The notes beneath the pieces were generated by a model that made no database searches, had not been told where the DNA came from, and saw only the letters and a program-made list of their open reading frames with translations. The translations under genes and the position numbers were made by a program. DNA of 64,000 bases from Polynucleobacter sp. AP-Elch-400A-B2 (lineage in GTDB: Bacteria > Pseudomonadota > Gammaproteobacteria > Burkholderiales > Burkholderiaceae), in NCBI RefSeq assembly GCF_018688355.1, contig NZ_CP061317.1, positions 1,310,091 to 1,374,090 of the forward strand, written 5' to 3'. Shown here in pieces: positions 9,681-18,553 of the stretch (within the stretch, counting starts at the first letter, position 1; the number at the start of each line of letters is the position of its first letter).

Positions 9681-10052
9681 TTATACCTCTGAATCTTTAG
9701 TGCTCATGGCTTTTTTAATGATGATTGCCGAGAGAGCCAGCAACAATACCGCTCCACTCTCATATATCAAGTCAATCGTACTAATTCCCTTACCCTGCAG
9801 AATAATAAGCCTACAGAGGGCTGTAATGGCAATGAAGATGGGGATAGTGATTGGAATCTTGTTGTACTTGTAAAAAGCTGCCACCATACCTAGCACCTCG
9901 GCATAAATGAACATTAACAACAGATCGGTTAAAGTAATTTTTCCAATGAGAAGAACGTTATACATCTCTATGCCGACACTAAAGATAGTAAAAAAAGCAA
10001 TAAGAATCAAAATAGCTTTTTCAGCCGCAGTAATCCAGTCATAAATTTTCAT
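9681..10052 (-). CDS. PsiE family phosphate-starvation-inducible membrane protein
   Basis: A 123-residue protein with four hydrophobic spans that matches PsiE: the acidic stretch MFIYAEVLGMVAAFYK and the following ITIPIFIAITALCRLII block are characteristic. The biochemical function of PsiE is unknown; in Escherichia coli it responds to phosphate starvation. It follows an ArsR-like regulator gene by 32 bases on the same strand, so the two are likely co-transcribed and the regulator may control it. Confidence 0.82.
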   Translation of the reverse strand: MKIYDWITAAEKAILILIAFFTIFSVGIEMYNVLLIGKITLTDLLLMFIYAEVLGMVAAFYKYNKIPITIPIFIAITALCRLIILQGKGISTIDLIYESGAVLLLALSAIIIKKAMSTKDSEV

Positions 10053-10084
10053 ACTATATGCACCCTAAATAGACATCAGAGGAA

Positions 10085-10366
10085 TTAAGTGGCGTCACTT
10101 TGTAAGACTAATTGCTGAAAAACTACTGGGATATTACTTGCGCAGTAATAACGTCTATTTCTTCTGGTATTTTTTTTGCTTACGAGATTAACGTTCATGA
10201 GTTTTTTAAGGTGAAATTGCAGAGTACCTGAGTCCACCCCAAACTGTTCAACTATTTCCTTGGGTGCAACACCGTCCTCACCTGCCTGCATGATGAAATC
10301 AAACACTTTTAATCTGATTTCACAACCCAAGGCTTCAAACACTCTACAAAATTTCATAATCGTCAT
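10085..10366 (-). CDS. ArsR family winged-helix transcriptional regulator
   Basis: A 93-residue winged-helix protein. The helix-turn-helix spans roughly residues 32-56 (VAPKEIVEQFGVDSGTLQFHLKKL), followed by a wing with basic residues (KKNTRRNRRYY). The metal-binding ELCVCDL motif of classical ArsR/SmtB sensors is missing, so the inducer is probably not a metal bound at that site. It lies upstream of psiE on the same strand and is likely autoregulatory with it. It also lies 50 bases downstream of hemE. Confidence 0.8.
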   Translation of the reverse strand: MTIMKFCRVFEALGCEIRLKVFDFIMQAGEDGVAPKEIVEQFGVDSGTLQFHLKKLMNVNLVSKKNTRRNRRYYCASNIPVVFQQLVLQSDAT

Positions 10367-10416
10367 ATTAGTTCCTTTGCTTCACCTCAGAATCTGACCT
10401 TAAAAAATGACTTCTC

Positions 10417-11538
10417 TTATTGAGCGCTTGCCCTCAGGCTTGTTGAATAACGCTTTACGGCATCGACTAAAACAGCAACATTGTCCGGGGGAGTAAATTG
10501 CGAAATACCATGGCCCAGATTAAAAATATGTCCATCGAGCGGATTACCACCAACAACATCAGCCGTTGATAAACCTTGAAATAATTGCATCACGCGAGCA
10601 TCTATTTCAGCAGGGTTTGCCAACAAAATCGAGGGGTCTAAATTACCCTGAATTGCAATTGGATTTTTGGATGCACTGTTAATGGTTTGTCGCGCATTTT
10701 TAAGTTCGATAGTCCAATCCAGGCCAATCACATTGGCGCCCGATTGCGCAATCTCACTTAACCAAAGACCTCCTCCTTTAGTAAACAGAATGATAGGTAG
10801 GTCTTTGTATTTGGGATTACTTTTAATACTGCTGATGATTGCTGACATGGGAGCCAGGGAGTACTCGAAATAGTCACTAGGGGTTAATAGGCCGCCCCAA
10901 GTATCGAAAATCATGAGAGCCTGAGCACCAGAGTCCGCTTGCAGTGTGAGGTATTCGGTGATGGATTGAACGTTGATATTCAATATTTTTTGAATGAGAT
11001 CTTTGCGGTCGTAAAGCATCTTCTTTGTCTTGGCAAAGTCTTTTGATCCACCCCCTTCAATCATGTAACAAGCCAAAGTCCAGGGGCTGCCTGAAAATCC
11101 GATTAAGGGGACCTGCTGTTTGCCATTGGAGGTGAGCGCTTTTGAGATTGACGCTACAGCATCAAAAACATAACGGAGCTGCTCCATATCGGCCACTGGA
11201 AGCTTTTTAACATCCTCTTCGGATCTGATGGGGTGTAAAAATCTCGGCCCTTCACCACTATCAAAAGTCAGGCCCAAACCCATTGCATCTGGAACGGTCA
11301 GAATATCTGAAAATAGTATTGCGGCATCTAGCCCATAGCGATCGATAGGCTGCAAGGTGACTTCTGTTGCGTACTCTGGACTTTTAGCTAAGTCGAGGAA
11401 ACTTCCTGCCTTAGCTCTAGTTTGGCGATACTCAGGGAGGTATCGTCCAGCCTGCCGCATTAACCAAACAGGCGTTCTTTCTGTTTTTTGAGAACAACAA
11501 GCTCTTAAAAAAAGATCGTTTTCTAATTCTGCCACCAT
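10417..11538 (-). CDS. hemE: Uroporphyrinogen decarboxylase
   Basis: A 373-residue HemE, which decarboxylates the four acetate side chains of uroporphyrinogen III to give coproporphyrinogen III in the cytosol. Recognised by the substrate-binding signature TPVWLMRQAGRYLPEYR near residues 22-38, the SDILTVPDAMG segment and the C-terminal FNLGHGISQFTPPDNV block. The product feeds both haem and bacteriochlorophyll. It lies well outside the main cluster, as is common for hemE. A short unassigned ORF lies directly upstream on the same strand. Confidence 0.96.
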   Translation of the reverse strand: MVAELENDLFLRACCSQKTERTPVWLMRQAGRYLPEYRQTRAKAGSFLDLAKSPEYATEVTLQPIDRYGLDAAILFSDILTVPDAMGLGLTFDSGEGPRFLHPIRSEEDVKKLPVADMEQLRYVFDAVASISKALTSNGKQQVPLIGFSGSPWTLACYMIEGGGSKDFAKTKKMLYDRKDLIQKILNINVQSITEYLTLQADSGAQALMIFDTWGGLLTPSDYFEYSLAPMSAIISSIKSNPKYKDLPIILFTKGGGLWLSEIAQSGANVIGLDWTIELKNARQTINSASKNPIAIQGNLDPSILLANPAEIDARVMQLFQGLSTADVVGGNPLDGHIFNLGHGISQFTPPDNVAVLVDAVKRYSTSLRASAQ

Positions 11539-11555
11539 ACATTGATACCTATTAA

Positions 11556-11711
11556 CTAGCGCAATCGCTCAATAGAACAAGTTGCCTTTTCCAAGGCATC
11601 TTCCCAAATACTATTGGACTGATGTGAAGAGGGATTTTGCTGACGTTTAGAGTCGCCTTGGCTAGTGCTGGCTTGAGATTTAGTGATGCTCACTAGTCTG
11701 GATAAATTCAT
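11556..11711 (-). CDS. Hypothetical short protein upstream of hemE
   Basis: An open frame of 51 residues (MNLSRLVSITKSQASTSQ...CSIERLR) on the same strand as hemE, with its stop 17 bases before the hemE start. CAGGTG lies eight bases before the chosen ATG; an in-frame ATG two codons earlier is also possible. The protein is hydrophilic, rich in Ser and Gln, without membrane span or recognisable domain. It may be a real short gene, a leader peptide for hemE, or chance. Confidence 0.4.
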   Translation of the reverse strand: MNLSRLVSITKSQASTSQGDSKRQQNPSSHQSNSIWEDALEKATCSIERLR

Positions 11712-11950
11712 CAACATCACCTGATCAGATCACAGTCTCAAATCACTACTTGAGATCACCATGACTGCCTAAGAGCCTATAAATGGGAATATTTACTTTA
11801 TAAGCTCATTTGTGACGATACTCAAATGAAATATCTTAAGTACTTTCCCTAGACCCCTTTATTCCAAGGTCGGGAGGTCGAATTCAATATCTTTCAAGCA
11901 ATCCCTAGGTTTGCGCAGAATATTTACTTAAGAGCTTCGAGGCTTCAGTT

Positions 11951-12607
11951 TTAATTGCGCACCCGAATCAGCACCTCATTGCGTCGCATAAAAGGGAGTG
12001 TCCAGGGCGGGTTGTAACGCGCAAACTGCGGCGGGCCAATGGCTTGCATATTCTTGGTCTTAATCCAATCCTCTAGAGCCTTGGTTTTTTCCAAAACTGT
12101 ATCTTCACTATAAAAACCAGAGAAAGTAATCGCCGCCTTAATCTCTGCAGGCAGTTGCCTAATTTTGACTTGAGGATTTAAGGGTTTAGGCAAAGTTTCT
12201 AGGGTGTATTCAGAGGGCATGACAAACGAGATGGTCCATTGATTGGCGACACCCTTTTCAGGCTTAGCAGATTCAACGCCAACTGGAACGGTCATCGCAA
12301 TTTTTGCACTTTTCTGCTGATCATTTGACTCTATCCCAACCGGGGTAGTCATCGCAATTTTTTCACTCACTTGGTTTTGACCAAAGATGAAGGCAGCTAT
12401 TAAACGAAAACCTTGGCCTGAGGCTTTATCTAAATCACCCTCGACTGTGACCTCAGCAATCAGCTGTGGAGCATAGGCCCTTAACTCGAATGGTTCTGAT
12501 TTTTCTAGGAGGGTATATTTGGGCTCTTCAGTTGCCATTGTGCTGCCTGCGATCAGAATGCTACTTAAAAAGAGTAGTGCTTTCAAGGAGGGCCTTAGGT
12601 GATTCAT
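11951..12607 (-). CDS. SOUL family haem-binding protein, secreted
   Basis: A 218-residue protein with an N-terminal signal peptide (hydrophobic residues about 8-24, probable cleavage after STMA) and a SOUL/HBP domain. Family hallmarks are YTLLEKSEPFELRAYAPQLIAE near the start of the domain, IAMTTPVG and a second IAMTVPVG copy, and FSGFYSEDTV. SOUL proteins bind haem or other tetrapyrroles; this one should be periplasmic. It is four bases from the ldcA-type gene upstream. A role in handling tetrapyrroles of the phototroph is possible but not shown. Confidence 0.88.
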   Translation of the reverse strand: MNHLRPSLKALLFLSSILIAGSTMATEEPKYTLLEKSEPFELRAYAPQLIAEVTVEGDLDKASGQGFRLIAAFIFGQNQVSEKIAMTTPVGIESNDQQKSAKIAMTVPVGVESAKPEKGVANQWTISFVMPSEYTLETLPKPLNPQVKIRQLPAEIKAAITFSGFYSEDTVLEKTKALEDWIKTKNMQAIGPPQFARYNPPWTLPFMRRNEVLIRVRN

Positions 12608-12610
12608 GCG

Positions 12611-13552
12611 TTACCACGAAGCGTTAATACTAAAACCCGCCGTACGATATTCAATGTGCGCTTGCGCACCCACTGGTAAGGTTAACTTTTCAGCCTGATG
12701 CCCAAAAGGAAGGTTCGTTAATATTGGGATGTCACTTGGAAGACGTTTGCGGATGGTTTCAATAGCGCTATCTAAGTCATACCCGCGATCGTTATCGTAA
12801 AGACGATAAGCAGAGAAACCGCCAAAAAGAATTGCGCTTTGATTAGCCAGCACACCCGCATCAAGCAATTGGATTAGCATGCGCTCGATCCGATAGGGAT
12901 GCTCATTCACATCCTCAAGGAATAATATTCCTCCCTTGGTTTGCTCATGACTTGGCAAATAGGGGGTGCCCACTAAACCAGACAGGACGGTAAGATTACC
13001 GCCCCAAAGCATGCCTGAGCATTGGCCTTCTGCCTGCTCAAGATATTGCTGTGTTGCAGTGATCTTGCATTGCAATGATCGCTCAGTTACTGCTTCTTGA
13101 AAATGCTGCCACATAAATGCATTAGGTGTAATGCCTTCACCCTGCTCACCCTGACAAGCAAAGTCAAAGTTCAGCATTGGTCCCGCTAGTGTGACGGCTC
13201 CTGTCTTTGCCAGCAAGCCTAATTCAAATGCTGTGAAATCACTGTGGCCACAAATCTGTAGTCCATTTTGAACAGCCTTAGCTATGCCAGTCCAATCGAT
13301 ATCTGGAAGTAAGCGATGTAAGCCATAGCCACCTCGCATGGCAACAACGACTACCTGTGGAGGGAGTTTCGCAAGCTGATTGATTTCAGCTAAGCGTTGT
13401 GCATCGGTACCAGCAAAACGCTGTTCAACCCGAGTAGCACAATCAGCATTTAAAACTTCGATCCCCTGCTGCCCTAACCAGCTAATACCAGCTTCAGGAC
13501 TTCGAGCATCAAGACTCGCTCCTGATGGAGCAATCAAATGAATTTGCTTCAA
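12611..13552 (-). CDS. ldcA: Muramoyltetrapeptide LD-carboxypeptidase (S66)
   Basis: A 313-residue serine peptidase of family S66, which removes the terminal D-alanine from murein tetrapeptides during cell-wall recycling in the cytosol. The N-terminal IAPSGAS start, MRGGYGLHRLLPDID and the nucleophile region ICGHSDFTAF (Ser in GHSD) are present. In the C-terminal half LFLEDVNEHPYRIERMLIQL and LPFGHQ carry the Glu and His of the Ser-Glu-His triad. The gene overlaps the tadA stop by four bases (ATGA), indicating translational coupling. Confidence 0.92.
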   Translation of the reverse strand: MKQIHLIAPSGASLDARSPEAGISWLGQQGIEVLNADCATRVEQRFAGTDAQRLAEINQLAKLPPQVVVVAMRGGYGLHRLLPDIDWTGIAKAVQNGLQICGHSDFTAFELGLLAKTGAVTLAGPMLNFDFACQGEQGEGITPNAFMWQHFQEAVTERSLQCKITATQQYLEQAEGQCSGMLWGGNLTVLSGLVGTPYLPSHEQTKGGILFLEDVNEHPYRIERMLIQLLDAGVLANQSAILFGGFSAYRLYDNDRGYDLDSAIETIRKRLPSDIPILTNLPFGHQAEKLTLPVGAQAHIEYRTAGFSINASW

Positions 13553-14004
13553 CGTCGCTCCTTAAAAAATTGACGCAATATCTGGCCACATTCTTCACTC
13601 ATAATGCCACCCTCAACTTGGGTCTGGTGGTTAATTTGCTTTTGTGAGAATACATTGAGAACGCTACCTGCCGCTCCTGTTTTTGGGTCACTGGCACCAA
13701 AAACAACTCGATCGACCCTAGCATGCAAAATTGCTCCTGCGCACATTGTGCAAGGCTCTAAGGTGACATAGAGCGTCGTCCCAGGCAATCGGTAGTTGGC
13801 CTCTGATTGAGCAGCACCTCTTAAAGCAAGCATTTCAGCATGAGCGCTGGGATCACTGTTGGAGATAGGTTGATTGAAGCCCTTAGAAATGACTTTGCCA
13901 TCGCGAACCAGCACGGCACCAACCGGCACCTCGCCAGCAGAAGCAGCGAGCATAGCCTGCTCTATAGCCTGCTGCATGTATTGGCGATCAAGCTCAGCTT
14001 GCAT
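13549..14004 (-). CDS. tadA: tRNA adenosine(34) deaminase
   Basis: A 151-residue deaminase converting adenosine 34 to inosine in the tRNA-Arg(ACG) wobble position. The zinc site is visible as HAE at residues 55-57 and PCTMC at 84-88, with Glu57 as proton shuttle. Length is typical. It precedes ldcA with a four-base overlap and follows queD by 18 bases, so a tRNA-modification block (queE, queD, tadA) shares one transcript. Confidence 0.95.
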   Translation of the reverse strand: MQAELDRQYMQQAIEQAMLAASAGEVPVGAVLVRDGKVISKGFNQPISNSDPSAHAEMLALRGAAQSEANYRLPGTTLYVTLEPCTMCAGAILHARVDRVVFGASDPKTGAAGSVLNVFSQKQINHQTQVEGGIMSEECGQILRQFFKERR

Positions 14005-14022
14005 GGTTAATTAAATGGATGC

Positions 14023-14487
14023 TTATAAATGCGAAACGTCTGCCCAACAATTGGGGGTTTCATAAAGGCGGATCGATGATAGCCTCAACCGACCATCAAA
14101 TGCCTTATCAAATGCGGGCTGCAAGAGCCTGAATGCGGCGCTGGCCAAGTTCTCTACTGTAGGAACATGATCCATCACGACAGTTTTATGATTGGGAATG
14201 GAATCCAAATACTCTACCAAACCTGCATCTTCTTTAGCAACCAAGAAGGCATGATCCCATGGCTCGACTACATACTGATTGGTAAGACGCTTAATCTCAC
14301 CAAAGTCTAAAACCATACCGTCATCTGCTTTACCGGGATGATCGGCAATGACACCCATTAAGGTCACTTCAATTGCATAGCGATGACCATGCAAATGGCG
14401 GCATTGACCATCATGGTTTGGAATACGATGGCCCGCATCGAACTCTAGGCGCCGGGTAATCGAAATAGCTTCTTGCTGAGTAGTCAT
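14023..14487 (-). CDS. queD: 6-carboxy-5,6,7,8-tetrahydropterin synthase
   Basis: A 154-residue QueD/PTPS-fold enzyme that makes 6-carboxytetrahydropterin from dihydroneopterin triphosphate, the second step of queuosine synthesis. Zinc ligands are His20, His33 and His35 (FDAGH ... HLHGH) and the catalytic Cys is Cys29 (DGQC). It lies between queE and tadA on the same strand, consistent with a tRNA queuosine/inosine operon. Confidence 0.95.
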   Translation of the reverse strand: MTTQQEAISITRRLEFDAGHRIPNHDGQCRHLHGHRYAIEVTLMGVIADHPGKADDGMVLDFGEIKRLTNQYVVEPWDHAFLVAKEDAGLVEYLDSIPNHKTVVMDHVPTVENLASAAFRLLQPAFDKAFDGRLRLSSIRLYETPNCWADVSHL

Positions 14488-14522
14488 GTTTACTTTTCTA
14501 AAAATTCACCTTCTGATACTAG

Positions 14523-15176
14523 CTAGCGAATACCGATCATTTTATGAGTCTGCACGCTCAAACGCCACAGAGGCCGTTTTTGACATAGCTTAATCGCCAA
14601 GGCCAAGTTTTCTTGAATTTGGGGCCCATCCATCGCCTGCAAGAAACGATTGCGGTAGTCCATCTTTTCAAATCTGGCTAGAAGTGTTTCGATATGGGTA
14701 TGGCCTACTTGAGGAATAACTAACTTGATTTCGTCTGCCTGAAGGACGATCAGTTCAGAGCCCGCTTTAGGGCTAACACAAACCCAATCCACTCCTTTGG
14801 GCACTTTAATCGTCCCATTCGTTTCGATAGCGATAGCAAACCCTAGAAGATGAAGAGCGTCGATTAAAGCAGTATCTAACTGGAGTAAAGGTTCACCACC
14901 AGTAAACACTACATAGCGTTGCTGTGGTCCAGCAGCAGTACTACTCCAAGTCTCTTCAATAGATTCGGCCAACTGGGAGGCGGTTTCGAACTTACCTCCG
15001 CCTGTACCATTTGTACCTACAAAGTCAGTATCGCAAAACTGGCAAATTGCCGATGCACGATCTTCCTCACGACCACTCCAAAGATTGCATCCAGCAAAAC
15101 GGCAAAACACTGCTGCACGACCAGTGTGGGCGCCCTCACCCTGCAGGGTTGGAAAGAGTTCTTTAACGGTATACAT
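14523..15176 (-). CDS. queE: 7-carboxy-7-deazaguanine synthase
   Basis: A 217-residue radical SAM enzyme that contracts 6-carboxytetrahydropterin to 7-carboxy-7-deazaguanine, the third step of queuosine synthesis. The Fe-S cluster site has the spacing seen in QueE, C30-X14-C45-X2-C48, rather than the usual CX3CX2C. FPTLQGEG near the N-terminus binds substrate and FTGGEPLLQ is the GGE motif for SAM. It opens the queE-queD-tadA-ldcA run. Confidence 0.95.
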   Translation of the reverse strand: MYTVKELFPTLQGEGAHTGRAAVFCRFAGCNLWSGREEDRASAICQFCDTDFVGTNGTGGGKFETASQLAESIEETWSSTAAGPQQRYVVFTGGEPLLQLDTALIDALHLLGFAIAIETNGTIKVPKGVDWVCVSPKAGSELIVLQADEIKLVIPQVGHTHIETLLARFEKMDYRNRFLQAMDGPQIQENLALAIKLCQKRPLWRLSVQTHKMIGIR

Positions 15177-15204
15177 AGCTATGTGCTGATTTTAAGCGCT
15201 TTAC

Positions 15205-15912
15205 TTACTTCCAGGACACAAGCTCCCATTCCAGATAATCTTCCCAGAGGGCAGCGCCCCAAAACATCCCAGCCCAAAGGTATTGACCGGAACTTCGCCT
15301 AATGACCCAGCGGCCAATTTCAGGGGCAAGCCAGATATCTTCACTGCGAATATTGGCTACTCGTGAGAAGTCATTGCTGGTGAAGAATGGCATGCCATTA
15401 CGATAGAGCAAGGTATTAAACTCACCTGCAGGAACCTTCACGCGCTCCCATTTCAATGCGTCGATATTTAAGCCCAAGTAATAATCATTATCCGGATAAC
15501 CTGCTACTTGGTAGCGATTTCGATAAAAACCAGACCAACCCGAGACCAATTGCTCAGGCCACAAAGGCATAGCTTGTAAAAACTTTTGTGGGGGGCTCCA
15601 ATGAGGATCTTGCAGAATAAAACCCCAAGGCTGCTGGATTTCATCAGGCAAGCGTCCGTACTTAAGCCCTGTTCGCTCAATCCGTACTTGCGGACCAACG
15701 GCAACCACTGTCTCTGTAACAACATCCACAATCTCTTGATTAAAAACATTGCGAACGTTGTAAACCCATTGCTGACCTATTTGAGGGGCTCTCATCTGCG
15801 GCGGATTTACGGGTTGAGATAAGGCCGTACCTTTTGGATAAGGTTGAGATGAAATACAAGCCACCAGCAATGCCGGCAGAAATACAAAACTGATCTTTTG
15901 TAATAGCTTCAT
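15205..15912 (-). CDS. Hypothetical lipoprotein, paralogue of the upstream gene (Sec-type)
   Basis: A 235-residue protein with a Sec signal peptide (KISFVFLPALLVAC) ending in a lipobox-like LVAC. I do not recognise a named domain. It is a clear paralogue of the gene just upstream: both share PPQ(M/V)RxPQ(I/V)GQ(Q/E)W, RLPDEIQ, W(G)..DP(H/Q)W, PLWPE, V(T)VPAGEF and (L/V)PEIGRWV-type blocks in the same order. The two overlap by four bases (ATGA). Probably an envelope lipoprotein; function unknown. Confidence 0.72.
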   Translation of the reverse strand: MKLLQKISFVFLPALLVACISSQPYPKGTALSQPVNPPQMRAPQIGQQWVYNVRNVFNQEIVDVVTETVVAVGPQVRIERTGLKYGRLPDEIQQPWGFILQDPHWSPPQKFLQAMPLWPEQLVSGWSGFYRNRYQVAGYPDNDYYLGLNIDALKWERVKVPAGEFNTLLYRNGMPFFTSNDFSRVANIRSEDIWLAPEIGRWVIRRSSGQYLWAGMFWGAALWEDYLEWELVSWK

Positions 15913-16607
15913 TTATAAGAAGTCAGTTGCAACTGGTGGCTACCCTCCAAAATCACAGCTCCAATTTGCCCCTGAATTTGATAGGACCCAGAAGTTTCTC
16001 GAGCAACCCAGCGACCAATCTGCGGCACAAACCAAATAGTCTCCTTGCGAATGCAATCCACTTTATTAGGATCTTCACTCTCATAATTGATGAGACTCTG
16101 AAAACGCAATGCCACAAACTCGCCCGCAGGAACCGTAATTTTTTCCCAACCCTGAACGCTCATATATTCCTGCCAACCCATTCTGGATTCAGAATATCCA
16201 GCGATACTGTATTTGCTATTGATCTGTTTTGTCCATGTCGTGGAGAGCGTTTCAGGCCAAAGTGGTAGAGGTGGATTGAAGTTCAGTAAGCGTGGCCACT
16301 GGGGATCTGTTGAAACCATTCCCCATGAAGACTGAATCTCATCAGGTAGACGGAATCCATTCGCCGTGGAACGCTCAAGCACAATAGTTGCACCAACACT
16401 AGCAACTCGCTCATTAATCACATCTAGCGTTTTGCCATCAAAGATATCTTTTTTAATGTAAGTCCATTCTTGCCCTACTTGAGGAGGCCGAACCATTGGC
16501 AATAGTTTTGGCTGAGCCACTGGTGTGCCGTGCTCATAAGATAGGCCACCGCAGGCTACTGGAGCTAATGCAGCGGAAGCAATAAAGGTTCGACGGGATA
16601 GATTCAT
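15909..16607 (-). CDS. Hypothetical Tat-exported lipoprotein, paralogue of the downstream gene
   Basis: A 232-residue protein whose N-terminus has a twin-arginine signal (SRRTFIASAALAPVAC) followed by a lipobox-like APVAC, so it is probably exported by Tat and lipidated. The rest aligns along its whole length with the next gene downstream. Neither has a domain I can name. The tandem pair probably arose by duplication and then diverged in export route; the four-base overlap indicates one operon. Confidence 0.72.
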   Translation of the reverse strand: MNLSRRTFIASAALAPVACGGLSYEHGTPVAQPKLLPMVRPPQVGQEWTYIKKDIFDGKTLDVINERVASVGATIVLERSTANGFRLPDEIQSSWGMVSTDPQWPRLLNFNPPLPLWPETLSTTWTKQINSKYSIAGYSESRMGWQEYMSVQGWEKITVPAGEFVALRFQSLINYESEDPNKVDCIRKETIWFVPQIGRWVARETSGSYQIQGQIGAVILEGSHQLQLTSYK

Positions 16608-16657
16608 AGATTGGCTAAGAGTGTGAGTTAAATGGAATTGAAATCTGTTCTGAAAGT

Positions 16658-18553
16658 TTATACATAGCCTAAAATTTTCGCTATCTTATTTCGTGGTACG
16701 GAGGCTTTAGGAATATTTGGCATCTCAAACCAATCTTGAGCCTTTACCTCAAATCCTAGGCCATGCATGAAGTTATAAATTGCCTTCTTTAAACCGACAC
16801 CCAGTGCATCATGATCCACGCCAGTTGGGTCTATAAAAGAAATATCATTCTTTGCAAAAGAAATGGGGGGTAATGGCACAAGCTCAATTCCATAATCTGC
16901 TGGGTCAAGCCCTACTGGCGAATGCACGGTACAAGTGAAACGATGAAAAAATCCACTCTGAATACAGCCGTTTTCAAATAACTGACGGACATACTCCAAG
17001 GCGTCTACTGTTTCTTGAACGGTTTGGGTTGGAAAGCCATACATCAAATAGGCGTGCACCAAAATCCCAGCATCAGAAAAACCTTTGGTCACTTGGGCTA
17101 CTTGGTCTACTGAAACCCCTTTTTTCATGAGATTGAGTAATCTGTCGGAAGCCACCTCTAAGCCGCCAGACATGGCTATGCAGCCACTTTGCGCCAGTAA
17201 TTGGGATAGTTCAGGAGTGAAGGTCTTTTCAAAACGAATATTGCCCCACCAAGAAATGATTACCTTGCGGCGGATTAATTCTTCAGCAAGTGCTTTCAAA
17301 ATCTTCGGTGGTGCAGCCTCATCTACAAAATGAAATCCAGTTTGACCGGTCTCTGCAACAATTGCCTCGATGCGATCAACCAATAGACTGGCTGAAGCAG
17401 TTTCGTAACGCGAGATGTAATCCAGACTCACATCACAGAAGCTACATTTTTTCCAATAGCAGCCATGAGCAACGGTCAGCTTATTCCAGCGACCATCGCT
17501 CCAAAGTCGATGCATCGGATTAAGCATATCCAATAATGATAGATAAGAATCTAATGGCAATCCATCCCAAGTTGCGGTACCAACCTCCTCAAAGGGAACA
17601 TCAGGCTCTTGCCAATTGATATAACGTACTTGATTGTCGGTATTTCGTATGAAGGTACGAACCAAACGTTGCTGTGAACGCTTACCATTCTGATGCTCTA
17701 TTAAAGCCAATAAGGGTCTCTCACCAGAATCTAAGGTAATGAAATCTACATAATCAAAGATCCGTGGCTCAGTGAGTTCACGCAATTCAGTATTAACGTA
17801 ACCACCACCAAGGCCAATCTTGATACTTGGATAGCTTTCCTTGATCGTTTGAGCAATGCGTAATGCAGCATACATCGCGCCGGGAAATGGCACTGACAAC
17901 AACACCAAACTCGGTTGATGTTTAATAACGGCTGTTTTGGTGAGCTCTTGAAGGTGGCGATCCATTAACGTTGGCGGGGCTGCTAAAGCCTGTGCCAAAG
18001 GTGTGAAGGTCGGCTGGCTACTTGCCAAAGATTCTGCATAACGGACAAACTCAAAACGAGCATCTACTGCATCCCGCAATACATCCGATAAATCATTGAG
18101 ATAAAGCGTTGCCAGATGACGTGCCCGATCCTGAGAGCCCAGAGCACCAAAGGCCCAAGCCAGTGAATCACCACCCTCCTCTTCACCATAAGTATCCAAA
18201 GGTACAAACCTCGGACCCTCCGGCAATAAAGCTCGACTATTGATGCGATGAGCAAGAGTGCTGTCACGCCCCTGCAAGAATGCAATGGCTAGCGCAATAG
18301 TACTTTGATAGTCTGAAAAATAATCCAGGAAAAAGTTGACGCTAGCACTACGATTTTCTTCTGGAAGCTTTATTGCTGCATCTCTCACCTCTGCCAAGCC
18401 ATCAACAGTAAAAAACCCGAGCACTAGTGCCAATGCCAAATCCTCTTGAACAGCATTAAATCCTTGGGATCGCAAAAACCCAGTGAGATAGGCTGTCGAT
18501 GGATACGGCGTGTTTAGCTGTGTCATCGGTGGGATGAGACTCAGAATTTTCAT
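16658..18553 (-). CDS. B12-binding-domain radical SAM protein
   Basis: A 631-residue protein. The N-terminal half resembles the cobalamin-binding/Rossmann region of class B radical SAM enzymes (VLLSVPFPGAMYAALRIAQTI, IGLGGGYVNTEL). The radical SAM core begins near residue 365 with a cysteine cluster spaced C-X4-C-X2-C (GCYWKKCSFCD), one residue longer than the classic CX3CX2C. The C-terminal half has the usual HAYLMYGFPTQT strand. The substrate is unknown. It overlaps the DUF455 gene upstream by four bases, suggesting a functional pair. Confidence 0.82.
   Translation of the reverse strand: MKILSLIPPMTQLNTPYPSTAYLTGFLRSQGFNAVQEDLALALVLGFFTVDGLAEVRDAAIKLPEENRSASVNFFLDYFSDYQSTIALAIAFLQGRDSTLAHRINSRALLPEGPRFVPLDTYGEEEGGDSLAWAFGALGSQDRARHLATLYLNDLSDVLRDAVDARFEFVRYAESLASSQPTFTPLAQALAAPPTLMDRHLQELTKTAVIKHQPSLVLLSVPFPGAMYAALRIAQTIKESYPSIKIGLGGGYVNTELRELTEPRIFDYVDFITLDSGERPLLALIEHQNGKRSQQRLVRTFIRNTDNQVRYINWQEPDVPFEEVGTATWDGLPLDSYLSLLDMLNPMHRLWSDGRWNKLTVAHGCYWKKCSFCDVSLDYISRYETASASLLVDRIEAIVAETGQTGFHFVDEAAPPKILKALAEELIRRKVIISWWGNIRFEKTFTPELSQLLAQSGCIAMSGGLEVASDRLLNLMKKGVSVDQVAQVTKGFSDAGILVHAYLMYGFPTQTVQETVDALEYVRQLFENGCIQSGFFHRFTCTVHSPVGLDPADYGIELVPLPPISFAKNDISFIDPTGVDHDALGVGLKKAIYNFMHGLGFEVKAQDWFEMPNIPKASVPRNKIAKILGYV

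Noticed and set aside
11840..11950. Stretch resembling a tRNA 3' half or an integration scar (GGTCGGGAGGTCGAATTC).
   Set aside because: No matching acceptor stem, anticodon arm or CCA end could be folded, and no integrase or flanking repeat is nearby.
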